Notes: generated by a model not told the origin, from the letters alone. A stretch of 14,361 bases of DNA from an uncultured Verrucomicrobiota bacterium (GCA_903864375.1 CAIPFS010000288.1:1-14361); one strand, 5' to 3'. Counted from the stretch's first letter, positions 1 to 8,777 are shown. Numbers and translations: made by a program.

Positions 1-95
1 CCGGAGCTGAACGCGTTGCTTCGGGTACCGCCGATTCCCTCGACCTTTCTCCTGACTCGACCGCCCGCTTCTTCCGCGTGATCCGCACCCGCTAA
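1..95 (+). CDS. C-terminal end of an exported protein (5' part outside the window)
   Basis: An open frame runs in from the left edge (first full codon at base 3) and stops at TAA 93-95. The 30 visible residues end in STARFFRVIRTR. This resembles the ends of two proteins further along: TRYYRVSYQP closing the 1563-4439 product and FRAYRTIVAP closing the 4466-8122 product. A beta-rich tail of this kind, ending in an aromatic-aromatic-Arg-Val motif, recurs in large secreted proteins of Verrucomicrobiota, as I recall it. The gene lies only 5 bases before the next start, so it probably heads or belongs to the same transcription unit of secreted proteins. Its main domain and function cannot be seen here. 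The coding call rests on frame, stop position and tail similarity only. Confidence 0.6.
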   Translation, partial: GAERVASGTADSLDLSPDSTARFFRVIRTR

Positions 96-100
96 ACCCT

Positions 101-1555
101 ATGCAACGCCATTTTCGACAACTATTGACCGCGTTGTTGCTGACGTGTGCGGTCGCACGCGTCCAAGCATTTTCACTGCTGGGGCCATGGGCCAGCTGGC
201 AAACCGTCACGTTGGGCTACCAATGGGCGGGTGACATCGGCGGACCGATGAACATCAATGAGGGGTATCGCTGGCCGGTTCCGGTGATCACCTATGCCTA
301 CGATGCCACGTTCCTCAAATATTACGGGACAGAGGGCGTCAACGCCGTTGAAGCAGCCATCAAGGTTTTTAACGACCTTCCGGATGTTGCCAACATGTCT
401 TCGGACCTGAGTGAATTCCCGCTGGAACAATACAGATACCATCCCACCGCAGGGGCACTGGGAATCATTGACCTCAAGACCTGGATCATGGGGAGGATTT
501 TCGAGCAGTTCTATGCCGCAGCGGCAGCCGAACGGTTCACTTTCGCTCTGCGAAGCCAGATTGTTTCGCCGGTCGGCGATCCGCGTCAGTTCTTTTCGGT
601 GGTTCAGCGGAATTTCGATCCGTTGACCTGGAATCCGTCTCCCTACGTCAACAACGTTCTCTACACCTATCTGATTCTAAAGGAGAATACCACTCCCACC
701 TGGCAGGCAGTTATCAGCGCTGTCGATACTCTCTCACCAGAATTAACTTCTCTGTCGGGTTACTCCGGAGTCAATGGTGGAGATTTTGGGATTCGCGGGT
801 TCCTGAAATCCCGACTCCCCGGCGGATATTTCACCGGACTAACTCGGGATGATGCCGGACAGATTCGCTTCAATCTCCGTAACTCCAATCTGAATGTCGA
901 AACCCTCTTTGCGGATGTCATCGGTGGAACTCAGACGAGTGTTGGAAGTGGGGACTCTGTCTCCTCTCCCTGGAGTCTGGTCACCAGTCTGACCAATACA
1001 ACGACAGGGTCATTTCTGACGAATGGAATTCCCGTTGTGCAAACGGCTCTCCGGCCCGGGGTGGGAAAATACAAGTTCGTTCGGCTCAACTTTGATTCTC
1101 TCATCGGAGCCACCCTCAACCCGTACGCCGTCAACTGGCAGGATCGTTACGTGACCAATAAGACGACCAAATCCCAGACGGTTTCCCGCCTGGTGACTCA
1201 ACCGGACCTGCTGATTTCCTCGGGCGACTACGGAGTGTCTTCCCCCACCGGGACACCCATTGGTTCCATCCACTCCGACACCACGGCTTGGATCAACGAG
1301 AGCGCCAATAACACGGACGGAGCTGCTGGTGAGCACAACGGTCCCGGTACAACTGCGGGTCTTCATGAACTCGGTCTCGCCAATTTTGTTCGCTACTACC
1401 TTAATTTTGCCCCGTTTGGAACGGGGGTCGGTCAGACGGATGCGACCGAAGGTTTCACCTGGGGATATTATGATGGGTCCACCAATGCACCTGTTATCTT
1501 CCCGCTTGGATCGTCGATTCAAGAGATCGAAAACCTGGCCCTCGGCGGAAAGTAA
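101..1555 (+). CDS. Secreted protein of unknown function, 484 aa
   Basis: The N-terminus is a clear Sec-type signal peptide: a basic start (MQRHFRQ), a hydrophobic core over residues 8-19 and a likely cleavage after V-Q-A at about residue 23. The mature protein is rich in N, T, S, G and aromatic residues, as expected for an extracytoplasmic beta-rich protein. Blocks that look conserved are EGYRWPVPVITYAYD (54-68), AIKVFNDLP (86-94), RNFDPLTWNPSPYVN (around 170-184) and GLTRDDAGQIRF (246-257). They vaguely recall large secreted Verrucomicrobiota proteins that have a metalloprotease-like N-terminal layout. However, no HExxH is present: the only HE pair is H422-E423 in HELGLANF, with no second histidine. 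I do not assign an activity. It lacks the aromatic-Arg-Val tail of its neighbours. The next gene starts 7 bases after the stop, which suggests one operon. The ATG is chosen because it begins the signal peptide directly. Confidence 0.85.
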   Translation: MQRHFRQLLTALLLTCAVARVQAFSLLGPWASWQTVTLGYQWAGDIGGPMNINEGYRWPVPVITYAYDATFLKYYGTEGVNAVEAAIKVFNDLPDVANMSSDLSEFPLEQYRYHPTAGALGIIDLKTWIMGRIFEQFYAAAAAERFTFALRSQIVSPVGDPRQFFSVVQRNFDPLTWNPSPYVNNVLYTYLILKENTTPTWQAVISAVDTLSPELTSLSGYSGVNGGDFGIRGFLKSRLPGGYFTGLTRDDAGQIRFNLRNSNLNVETLFADVIGGTQTSVGSGDSVSSPWSLVTSLTNTTTGSFLTNGIPVVQTALRPGVGKYKFVRLNFDSLIGATLNPYAVNWQDRYVTNKTTKSQTVSRLVTQPDLLISSGDYGVSSPTGTPIGSIHSDTTAWINESANNTDGAAGEHNGPGTTAGLHELGLANFVRYYLNFAPFGTGVGQTDATEGFTWGYYDGSTNAPVIFPLGSSIQEIENLALGGK

Positions 1556-1562
1556 GCTAGCC

Positions 1563-4439
1563 ATGAAATCCTTTCTTTTCAGAACTATACAATTGTTGGG
1601 GCTGATCGTGGCGGGTGTGAGTGCCTATGCTGTGACGCCCATCTACATCAACAACGGGTTGGTAAACGATTCACCGCAAATTGATGCCACGGCATTCGTG
1701 AACCGGGGAACTTTTTACGTCACGGACCTTTTAAGCCCCTACACCACCCAAAACACCCTTTATTACACCAACCGTGGAGCCATGATTTCCGCCCAGGATC
1801 CGGGGAGTTTCTTTTACGGTTCTGGTGGTTTTGATTTTGAGTACATCAATGGTTCCACCGGTGCGCGAAAATGGGCGTCCAGCATCGTCAACGAAGGCAT
1901 TGGCTCCTTTTCTGTCGGTTATGCCGCCATTGACGGTCCTTACCTGATCTTCAAGGCCACGAATATCGTTAATCGGGGCGTTCTGTCCGTCGCCAGCGCC
2001 GGATTAATCCGGTTGGAAGGCGGAAATGTCGATCTCACTGGAGGAGTGATTGAAATCCAGTCTTCAGCGGACACCGGTCTTCCCGCCTATTCTGCCGCAA
2101 TCAACTACGGTGAAGTGACCAACACCGCCGGGGTGGACCCGCTGACCCTGCTCGCTGCTGTGGGTCCGGGACTTTTCCGGGCAACCAGTCCAACCTACAC
2201 CCTGGAGGATGTCAATGGGACCATCTACCAGAGGCCGTCCCTGAAGTTGTTCAATCCGTTGTCATTCGTTCGAACGAATCAGGTGGACACCAATCGTCAA
2301 CTCATCGAAGTGGTCTTCGTCGAGCCACAGGCGGACACCAATGTTCAAATCAATGTCACCTTTGGTCAACATGTTCCCGGACCACGAGGGCTCACCAATT
2401 TCAATGATGTCTATGTTCAATACTTCACGTTGGACACGAATATCATCACAGGGGCTCCGGATCTGCAACAAGTGGTGATCGTGGATGAATTGGGCGCTGT
2501 CGGGTCGACTTCGTTCGTCCTTGGAACAGTCGAACCACAAACCACGATTGTCACTTCAGCCGGTTCGGGTGCGCTGGTTCAAAATACCCACCTCTATCCC
2601 ACAATCTTCACCAAGTATTTTGATACCAATTTTCCCAAGGGTCTCACCCTGACCAATATCATCACCACCAACTACTTCACGGCGATTCGTCTGGCGATGA
2701 GTTCGTCGGGAGGAGGAGTTCCTGCGGTACCCGGTTCTTCGGTGACGAACCTTCCCGGTCGGGTGGATATTTCAGCCAAGAATCTGGATCTCACCCGCAC
2801 AAGAATCCGTGGACAAAATGTGGTCAATATCCGTGCCGAGAACCTGACGACGACCAAATCCACAGTGGTTCAGGCTCCTTATCTTTATTATGATCTGGGC
2901 GCCACCACCGGGGATGTGACCGTGACCAATCTTGCCGGCTTGAGCACTCTGCGGTTTGCCGATGGGTTTGTGGATCATCTGAGTGTTCTGTTCACCAACT
3001 TGAACAGCGCAGACGTGGTCTCCACCAATACGGCGCGCAACGGAGACACCAACACTCCGGAGAATGTAACCAATACAATTGTTTTTGAGGCGGACTATCA
3101 TGTCGTCTTCCTCAAAGGCCAATTCACGGCACAACAGCCCACCTATCTGAGTGGGATCACTGTCCGGGGGGACACGGCAACCATTGGGGATGTATTGACG
3201 GCTCAGGACAAGTTCCAGGTGCTCTCGAAGTCCCTCACACTGGCCACCAATCTGACGATGGGAAATGGGGTGAATCGATCCTGGATCGGTACCAATGCAC
3301 CGAATCTCCTCAACTTCACCAACTACGGTGCCATGACCGCGTTTTCCGGAGCGAATTTCGGCGCTGATCGGGTGGTTCCGTATAATTCCTGGGTGAATTA
3401 CGGAAGTGTCTTCTCGTTGGGAATCACCGTCCATAGTTCCTATCTGGAGCATAAAGGGACATTATCGACCGCCTACAGCTCTGCCATCAGCCTGACCGCC
3501 GATGACACCAAAATCGATGGGGGTGTGATTAATTCAGATGGCGACATCAACATCACTTCAGGATCACTGAAACTCCGAAATGCAGCGTTGATTGGCAACG
3601 GTATCGCAACGCTTGCCATCTCCGGGCGGGTATCCGATGGAGGAAGCGAAACCCAGAGCCGGATCAGCACCAAACAGGGAATCAGCCTCCCGACCAAACC
3701 TTCATCCGGCGATTTGTTGGGGACAACCATTGAGGCCACCGCCCAGTCGCAATCGTCCTATCCGATTGTTTGGGCCGCCCAGGATAAGGGTGCGACGGCT
3801 TCGGGTTACACGGATAACTCGGCCGTCGGTCGCCTCTACCTCCAGGTGGGCGAAGGCGGGGCCATCACCTTTAGCGGTCCAGGTGGAACTGGACCGTATG
3901 CACTCTATGTGGACAAGTTGGTTCTTGATCCGGGATTGCTGGCATCGGGTGCGGATGCTCTTCTGTTTGACGACAACTTCACCCTCTACTTTGCCGACGC
4001 GAATGTTCCGGTCGAACAAGTCGATGGACTGGCCAATGGTCATATCCGGTGGGTCGGTGAGTTCGCCGGTCCCAACAGCGGAATCAAGGTGGCGTTGCAA
4101 ACGGGTCAGGTGATCTTCATCAACCGGAATCTCCTCAATAGCCCCAACATCGATTCCAACGGAAACGGAATCGTGAACGCTCTGGATCCGGCACCGTTTG
4201 ATGTTCCGCCGGTGAAAGTCACGGTCGTTTCCTCTCCGAGATTCTCGAGCACACTGTCGTGGGCTGCCGCTGCCAACGCGGTCTACTCGGTGGATTACAC
4301 TCAGACCCTCAAGCCGGTGAAGTGGATTCCGCTCGGTTCGGTCACCAATACCTTGTCGGTTCCCACGACGTTGAGCTTCCGTGATACCGTCGGCTCAAGC
4401 GGTGCCACCCGTTATTATCGGGTAAGCTATCAGCCCTGA
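1563..4439 (+). CDS. Large secreted beta-solenoid-like surface protein with calcium-loop motif, 958 aa
   Basis: The frame stays open upstream to 1260, but the ATG at 1563 starts a good signal peptide (MKSFLFRTIQ, hydrophobic 10-20, cleavage after A-Y-A at about 23), and earlier starts would overlap the previous gene, so 1563 is chosen. The body is N/T/G/V-rich with a recurring turn motif, hydrophobic-x-N-[RYE]-G, at N47, N70, N110, N137, N181, N587 and N612, each followed by a short beta-like stretch. This is typical of right-handed beta-helix or adhesin-like proteins. Residues 862-877 carry NIDSNGNGIVNALDP, a DxNxNG loop like thrombospondin type 3 or dockerin calcium sites. Residues about 880-958 form an Ig-like tail (VYSVDYTQTL, W-x-P-L, ending TRYYRVSYQP). 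The likely role is a surface or extracellular adhesin or matrix protein. It sits between another secreted protein and a subtilase, so proteolytic maturation by the latter is possible but unproven. Confidence 0.85.
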   Translation: MKSFLFRTIQLLGLIVAGVSAYAVTPIYINNGLVNDSPQIDATAFVNRGTFYVTDLLSPYTTQNTLYYTNRGAMISAQDPGSFFYGSGGFDFEYINGSTGARKWASSIVNEGIGSFSVGYAAIDGPYLIFKATNIVNRGVLSVASAGLIRLEGGNVDLTGGVIEIQSSADTGLPAYSAAINYGEVTNTAGVDPLTLLAAVGPGLFRATSPTYTLEDVNGTIYQRPSLKLFNPLSFVRTNQVDTNRQLIEVVFVEPQADTNVQINVTFGQHVPGPRGLTNFNDVYVQYFTLDTNIITGAPDLQQVVIVDELGAVGSTSFVLGTVEPQTTIVTSAGSGALVQNTHLYPTIFTKYFDTNFPKGLTLTNIITTNYFTAIRLAMSSSGGGVPAVPGSSVTNLPGRVDISAKNLDLTRTRIRGQNVVNIRAENLTTTKSTVVQAPYLYYDLGATTGDVTVTNLAGLSTLRFADGFVDHLSVLFTNLNSADVVSTNTARNGDTNTPENVTNTIVFEADYHVVFLKGQFTAQQPTYLSGITVRGDTATIGDVLTAQDKFQVLSKSLTLATNLTMGNGVNRSWIGTNAPNLLNFTNYGAMTAFSGANFGADRVVPYNSWVNYGSVFSLGITVHSSYLEHKGTLSTAYSSAISLTADDTKIDGGVINSDGDINITSGSLKLRNAALIGNGIATLAISGRVSDGGSETQSRISTKQGISLPTKPSSGDLLGTTIEATAQSQSSYPIVWAAQDKGATASGYTDNSAVGRLYLQVGEGGAITFSGPGGTGPYALYVDKLVLDPGLLASGADALLFDDNFTLYFADANVPVEQVDGLANGHIRWVGEFAGPNSGIKVALQTGQVIFINRNLLNSPNIDSNGNGIVNALDPAPFDVPPVKVTVVSSPRFSSTLSWAAAANAVYSVDYTQTLKPVKWIPLGSVTNTLSVPTTLSFRDTVGSSGATRYYRVSYQP

Positions 4440-4465
4440 ATCAGCTCCGTTCATCAACCAACCTT

Positions 4466-7400
4466 ATGTTTTGGAAGCGAATCTTCGTTTTAGCCGCCGC
4501 GGTGGCGGGACTGAGCGGCCTATTGACGGGCCGGGCAGGCGCTGAGTCCATTGTGTTGAATGGAGTCACGGTTCACCCGACTCATGTGCTGGCCCGGCTT
4601 CAAATCAATGATGAAGCCGATCTAGCTGTGGTCCGACCTCAGGCGGTCGCTGTGCTCGCCTCGGCCGGACTTGCGGTTCAATATGAGTACACGCTCGTTC
4701 CTGGATTGCTGCTGATTGATTCAAACCAGCCGGATGTTACCGCAGCGGCCGTCACCTCTCCGCAGGAGAAGGCACAGGCCCTTCAAAACCGCATCGATTT
4801 CATCCGATCCTCCGGCTTGTTCCAATACGTCACGTCCGACGCCGTCAAATTTGCGAATGCGCTTCCAGACGATCTCAAATTCTCCGATGGGAGCCTTTGG
4901 GGATTGAGGAATACAGGCCAGAACGGTGGAAAGCCCGGCGCAGACATCGGAGCTGTGGCTGCCTGGCAACTGACCACCGGAACAAACGCGGTGATCGTGG
5001 CGAGCATTGATACCGGAATCCGCTACACCCACAAGGACCTCGCGGCCAACATGTGGGTCAACACCAATGAAATTCCCGGAAATGGAATCGATGATGACAA
5101 CAATGGTGTCGTCGATGACGTCTACGGATTCAATGGTATCACCGGAACCGGTAATCCTTTTGACGATAACGGTCACGGAACCCATACCGCGGGGACTATG
5201 GGCGCTGCCGCCAATAACGGTTACCCACACGTGGGCGTCTGTTGGAACGTCTCGTTGATGGCCTGTAAATTTCTGTCAGCCGGCGGTTCAGGACAGGATA
5301 GCGATGCCATCAAGTGTATCGAATATGCTGCGAAAATGGGTGCCCGCATTGCCAACAACAGTTGGGGTGGGGGTTCCAATGGTGATGGCGATCAACCGTT
5401 GATCGATGCCATCAACAAGGCCGGAGCCAAGGGAATGCTATTCGTGGCTGCTGCGGGAAACAACGGAACCGACGACGACATCATCCCTTTTGCACCGGCT
5501 AGTTTCGGACTTCCCAGCATGATCACGGTTGCAGCCTTGGACCGTAAGGATCAGTTGGCTGACTTTTCCTGTTTCGGGCTGAGGACCGTCAATCTGGGTG
5601 CCCCGGGTGTCGAGATTTACTCCACCTTTGCTGGTGGTGACACGGATTACGCTGTGGAGCAAGGGACGAGCATGGCGGCACCTCACGTTGCCGGTGTGGC
5701 AGCTCTCACCCTCGCAGCTCACCCCAAAGCCTCCATGGCTGAGCTCCGTCAACGGGTGTTGAATTCCATCGTTCCGATCCCTTCGTTGAACGGATTGACC
5801 ACCACCGGCGGTCGGGTGAATGCCTACAACGCCGTCTCTTCCGGCCCCAGCGGATCACTCAAAGTGTCGGTGATTCCTCCGGATGGAACGACTCTCCGCC
5901 TGGGCAATACCAATATCCCCTTCTTCGTGACGGTGACGGACATCTTTCCGATCACCAACGCCACGGTGACCTGCACTGTGACCGATCCGACGGGGGTTTC
6001 GGCTCCGTTGGCCTTCGTGAACAACGGAATCGGTGCCGATGTCACCTCGGGGGATGATGTCTATTCCGCCACGTTCGGTGGAACGAATCTCGGAACGTAT
6101 AGCTTCCTGTTCGTGGTCAATGCCCCCAAGGAAACCGGCCTCATCTTCACCAATACGTATAACCTGGTGGCTCCCCCGGCGAATGACGATTTCCTTCAAC
6201 CCCAGAAGATTGCATCAACGGGATCAGTTCTATTTGGAACAAACACCCTGGCATCCCTCCAGGTGGGTGAGCCGCTCCACGCCGGAGTATCCACCGTTGC
6301 CGGGTCGCTGTGGTATTCCTATTCACCCATCGCAACGGGTCCGGTTCTCATCAACACCCTCCGCAGTGATGTTCCAACGGTGGTGGCAATCTACACAGGA
6401 ACGTCGCTGAAGACCCTGAAGACCATCGCGTCGGCATCGGCTTCCAGCGGAAACACAGGTGTCCAGTTTGTCTTTCAGGCTACTGCCGGCGTATCCTATC
6501 GGATTGCGGTGGCAAGTGTGAACGCGGACAATCTCGGTCGTTTCCGACTTGAATTGCAGCCCAACGGAACCATCGACAACCTTCCGCCCCGGGTGACCGT
6601 CAATGGGGTGACGGATGGTCTTCTGGTCACCACCAACAAGCTTTCATTCTCCGGTACATCGATTGATCCCCAGCCCTCTCCCAGCGGGGTGAAATCGGTT
6701 CAGATCAGTCTGAATAACTCGGTTTCAGTGACCGCAGCGGGAACCACCAACTGGACGTTGCCGTCCTCCTTGTCCCTCGCTCCGGGAGCCAATACCATCA
6801 GCATCGTCGCCTTCGACTACGCCGGTAACGTTTCTCAAGCGAGCCTTTACAACGTGTACTATCGGGTGCCTACCCAAGGCAATGATGCCTTTGCACTGGC
6901 AACGGCGTTAACCGGCGCTTCGGGCAACCTTCCGGGGAGCAACGTGGGAGCCACCAAGGAGCCGGGAGAACCCGCTCATGCAGGAAATGATGGCGGTCAC
7001 TCGGTTTGGTATGTCTTCAATCCTACTTTCTCCGGACTGCTGAGCGTTAATTTGAAGGGGTCCACCTTCGATACGCTTCTAGCCGCGTATACCGGCGACT
7101 TTGTTGACGGACTGACGTTGCTGGGGGCCAATGATGATGCCATTCCGGGCTCTGGCTACAGTGCGCTTCAAGTGGCGGTGACGGAGGGAGTTCCAGTCCA
7201 CATTGCTGTGGATGGGTTTGGAGGGGCTTCCGGGGCCATCACCCTGGGTTACAGGATCGACTCCGTCAATTTGCTTCAGGTGAACCTGACCGCAGGTGCC
7301 GGAGGTATTTTGACCCGCACCAGCGGATTCTATCCCAGCAATAGTCTCTTCACCGTTCAGGCCGTGGCCAGCAACCATTATCAATTCGCGGGTTGGACGG

Positions 7401-8122
7401 GTTCGCTGATCTCGTTCGATAATCCATTGACGTTCACGGTCACACCGGGGGTCAGCCTCCAGGCAAGTTTTGTGGCCGACCGCTACTCCGATGATTTTGA
7501 GTCCGCTGGACTCAAGAATCTTCCGTGGCAGACCAGTGGATCCGCAAACTGGATTGTTCAGTCCAATGTCGTTTCTCTGGGATCCTATGCTGCGCAGGCC
7601 GGTACCATCGGCGACGGTCAATCCACCTCGCTGTCGGTGACCGCCGCTTCCAATGGTGGGAATGGAAGCTTTGATTATAAGGTCAGTTCTGAAACCGGGT
7701 TCGACTTCCTGGCATTCTATATTGACGGAAGTCTGATTCAACATTGGTCGGGTCGGGTGGATTGGGCGACCTTCGGGTTTGCAGTCCCCAGCGGCACTCA
7801 CACCTATGAGTGGCGTTATTCCAAGGACTCCAGCGGTTCCGCCGGTTCCGATACCGCCTGGCTGGACAACATCCAGCTTCATATCCGACCGGCGGTGGAC
7901 TCCACCTCGGTGGCTCATGACCAATTGGTCAAGGTGGCCTCCGGCAATGCCCAAATTTATGTCACCGGTCAGCTGGATCAGGTTTACCTGACCCAGTATT
8001 CCCGCGACCTGATCCATTGGGGTGCTTTGAGCACGAACGTCAATTCCCTCGGCTCCTTCCTGATTCAGGCACCAGTCAGCACCAATGGCTTCCGCGCCTA
8101 CCGGACCATTGTTGCTCCTTGA
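4466..8122 (+). CDS. Multidomain secreted subtilisin-family (S8) serine protease, 1218 aa
   Basis: A signal peptide (1-26, ending AGA) precedes a propeptide-like segment (about 30-125). The S8 catalytic domain (about 140-455) has all key residues: D182 in SIDTG, H237 in NGHGTHTAG, oxyanion N332 in AAAGNNG and S402 in GTSMAAPHVAG. The stretch NGIDDDNNGVVDDVYGFN after D182 is a typical acidic, probably calcium-binding insertion. Then follow an Ig-like segment (about 465-565), a first PPC-like beta sandwich (about 570-700), another Ig-like segment (about 705-800) and a second PPC-like module (about 805-931, GEPAHAG, SVWYVF, FDTLLAAYTG). These are followed by an InlB B-repeat-like unit with FAGWTG (about 936-1005), a jelly-roll-like segment ending WLDNIQL (about 1009-1140) and a C-terminal tail with VYLTQYSRDL and FRAYRTIVAP. 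It should cleave proteins outside the cytoplasm. The accessory modules suggest substrate or surface binding. The substrate is unknown. Confidence 0.95.
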   Translation: MFWKRIFVLAAAVAGLSGLLTGRAGAESIVLNGVTVHPTHVLARLQINDEADLAVVRPQAVAVLASAGLAVQYEYTLVPGLLLIDSNQPDVTAAAVTSPQEKAQALQNRIDFIRSSGLFQYVTSDAVKFANALPDDLKFSDGSLWGLRNTGQNGGKPGADIGAVAAWQLTTGTNAVIVASIDTGIRYTHKDLAANMWVNTNEIPGNGIDDDNNGVVDDVYGFNGITGTGNPFDDNGHGTHTAGTMGAAANNGYPHVGVCWNVSLMACKFLSAGGSGQDSDAIKCIEYAAKMGARIANNSWGGGSNGDGDQPLIDAINKAGAKGMLFVAAAGNNGTDDDIIPFAPASFGLPSMITVAALDRKDQLADFSCFGLRTVNLGAPGVEIYSTFAGGDTDYAVEQGTSMAAPHVAGVAALTLAAHPKASMAELRQRVLNSIVPIPSLNGLTTTGGRVNAYNAVSSGPSGSLKVSVIPPDGTTLRLGNTNIPFFVTVTDIFPITNATVTCTVTDPTGVSAPLAFVNNGIGADVTSGDDVYSATFGGTNLGTYSFLFVVNAPKETGLIFTNTYNLVAPPANDDFLQPQKIASTGSVLFGTNTLASLQVGEPLHAGVSTVAGSLWYSYSPIATGPVLINTLRSDVPTVVAIYTGTSLKTLKTIASASASSGNTGVQFVFQATAGVSYRIAVASVNADNLGRFRLELQPNGTIDNLPPRVTVNGVTDGLLVTTNKLSFSGTSIDPQPSPSGVKSVQISLNNSVSVTAAGTTNWTLPSSLSLAPGANTISIVAFDYAGNVSQASLYNVYYRVPTQGNDAFALATALTGASGNLPGSNVGATKEPGEPAHAGNDGGHSVWYVFNPTFSGLLSVNLKGSTFDTLLAAYTGDFVDGLTLLGANDDAIPGSGYSALQVAVTEGVPVHIAVDGFGGASGAITLGYRIDSVNLLQVNLTAGAGGILTRTSGFYPSNSLFTVQAVASNHYQFAGWTGSLISFDNPLTFTVTPGVSLQASFVADRYSDDFESAGLKNLPWQTSGSANWIVQSNVVSLGSYAAQAGTIGDGQSTSLSVTAASNGGNGSFDYKVSSETGFDFLAFYIDGSLIQHWSGRVDWATFGFAVPSGTHTYEWRYSKDSSGSAGSDTAWLDNIQLHIRPAVDSTSVAHDQLVKVASGNAQIYVTGQLDQVYLTQYSRDLIHWGALSTNVNSLGSFLIQAPVSTNGFRAYRTIVAP

Positions 8123-8140
8123 TTCGTCCCTCTCCCAGCC

Positions 8141-8734
8141 GTGAAGTTGTTGGGAATCACGGGTGGGATTGGGATGGGAAAGTCCACGACAGGGGACGTC
8201 CTTCGTCGGATGTCCATTCCAGTCATCGACTCTGATGACCTTGCCCGACAGTTGGTTCAGCCCGGGTTTCCTGCCCTGGCTGAAATCATTCAAGCCTTCG
8301 GACCGGATTATGTCGATCAACACGGGAATTTGAACCGTCCTCTTCTCGCCCGGCGTGTCTTTTCCGACGCGACCTCGAGGAAGACCCTCGAAGAGATCCT
8401 TCAGCCCCGGATCGAGGCCGGATGGAAACAGGCAGCGGACGTCTGGAAGGCTCAGGGTTCTCAGGTGGGTTGTGTCATTATTCCCTTGTTGTTCGAGAAG
8501 GGCTATCAGCGGTCCTTTGAGGCGACGGTCTGCATGGCGTGCACCGGAATCGAACAGCAGCGCCGTCTCACCGCCCGCGGTTGGAGCCCCGGGGAGCTCC
8601 AATCCCGCCTTGCCTCCCAATGGTCCACCGAACAAAAGATGTCTTTGTCCCAGTTTGTTGTCTGGACCGAGGGGTCGATTGATACCCAGAAGCCGCAGTG
8701 GAAAAGGATTCTGGAGTCGTTCAGTGGGAATTGA
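8141..8734 (+). CDS. coaE: Dephospho-CoA kinase, 197 aa, GTG start
   Basis: CoaE catalyses the last step of coenzyme A synthesis, ATP-dependent phosphorylation of the 3'-hydroxyl of dephospho-CoA ribose, in the cytoplasm. The P-loop GGIGMGKS spans residues 8-15. The substrate-binding DSDDLARQL block follows at 30-38, then LQPRIE, the IIPLLFEKG strand-loop typical of the family, and a lid-like RRLTARGWSPGELQSRLASQ. Length matches the usual 195-210. The GTG at 8141 is chosen because the family normally begins a few residues before the P-loop and no closer ATG exists. The end is divergent: families usually read ADYVIDNxG near the C-terminus, while here it is SQFVVWTEGS, without the asparagine. 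The gene starts 18 bases after the protease stop, so co-transcription with the secreted-protein cluster is possible although the functions are unrelated. Confidence 0.93.
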   Translation: MKLLGITGGIGMGKSTTGDVLRRMSIPVIDSDDLARQLVQPGFPALAEIIQAFGPDYVDQHGNLNRPLLARRVFSDATSRKTLEEILQPRIEAGWKQAADVWKAQGSQVGCVIIPLLFEKGYQRSFEATVCMACTGIEQQRRLTARGWSPGELQSRLASQWSTEQKMSLSQFVVWTEGSIDTQKPQWKRILESFSGN

Positions 8735-8735
8735 G

Positions 8736-8777
8736 GGAACCGATTGCCACTCGGGAGAGGGTTCCATCGAAGGAACT
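8736..8777 (+). terminator. Possible terminator hairpins between convergent coaE and Sel1 gene
   Basis: Just after the coaE stop, GGAACC (8736-8741) is complementary to GGTTCC (8760-8765), which can alternatively pair with GGAACT (8772-8777, one G-U pair) around the loop ATCGAA. The two hairpins exclude each other. No T-run follows either one, so an intrinsic terminator is doubtful. The rest of the 125-base gap (8735-8859) shows nothing recognisable. Confidence 0.25.

Noticed and set aside
1364..1387. HELGLANF in the 484-residue protein as a zinc metalloprotease motif
   Set aside because: HExxH is not met: no second histidine follows at the required spacing, and no third ligand is evident.
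1260..1562. Longer N-terminus for the solenoid protein
   Set aside because: It would overlap about 300 bases of the previous gene and bury the signal peptide; ATG 1563 begins the signal peptide directly.
2772..3452. A 226-codon minus-strand open frame inside the solenoid-protein gene
   Set aside because: It is fully antisense to a secreted-protein gene with signal peptide and tail, and shows no domain of its own.
7079..8767. A 562-codon open frame on the minus strand opposite the protease 3' part and coaE
   Set aside because: It runs antisense to two well-supported genes, has no recognisable motif or signal peptide, and its composition (many P, G, R, T) looks like the reverse read of coding DNA.
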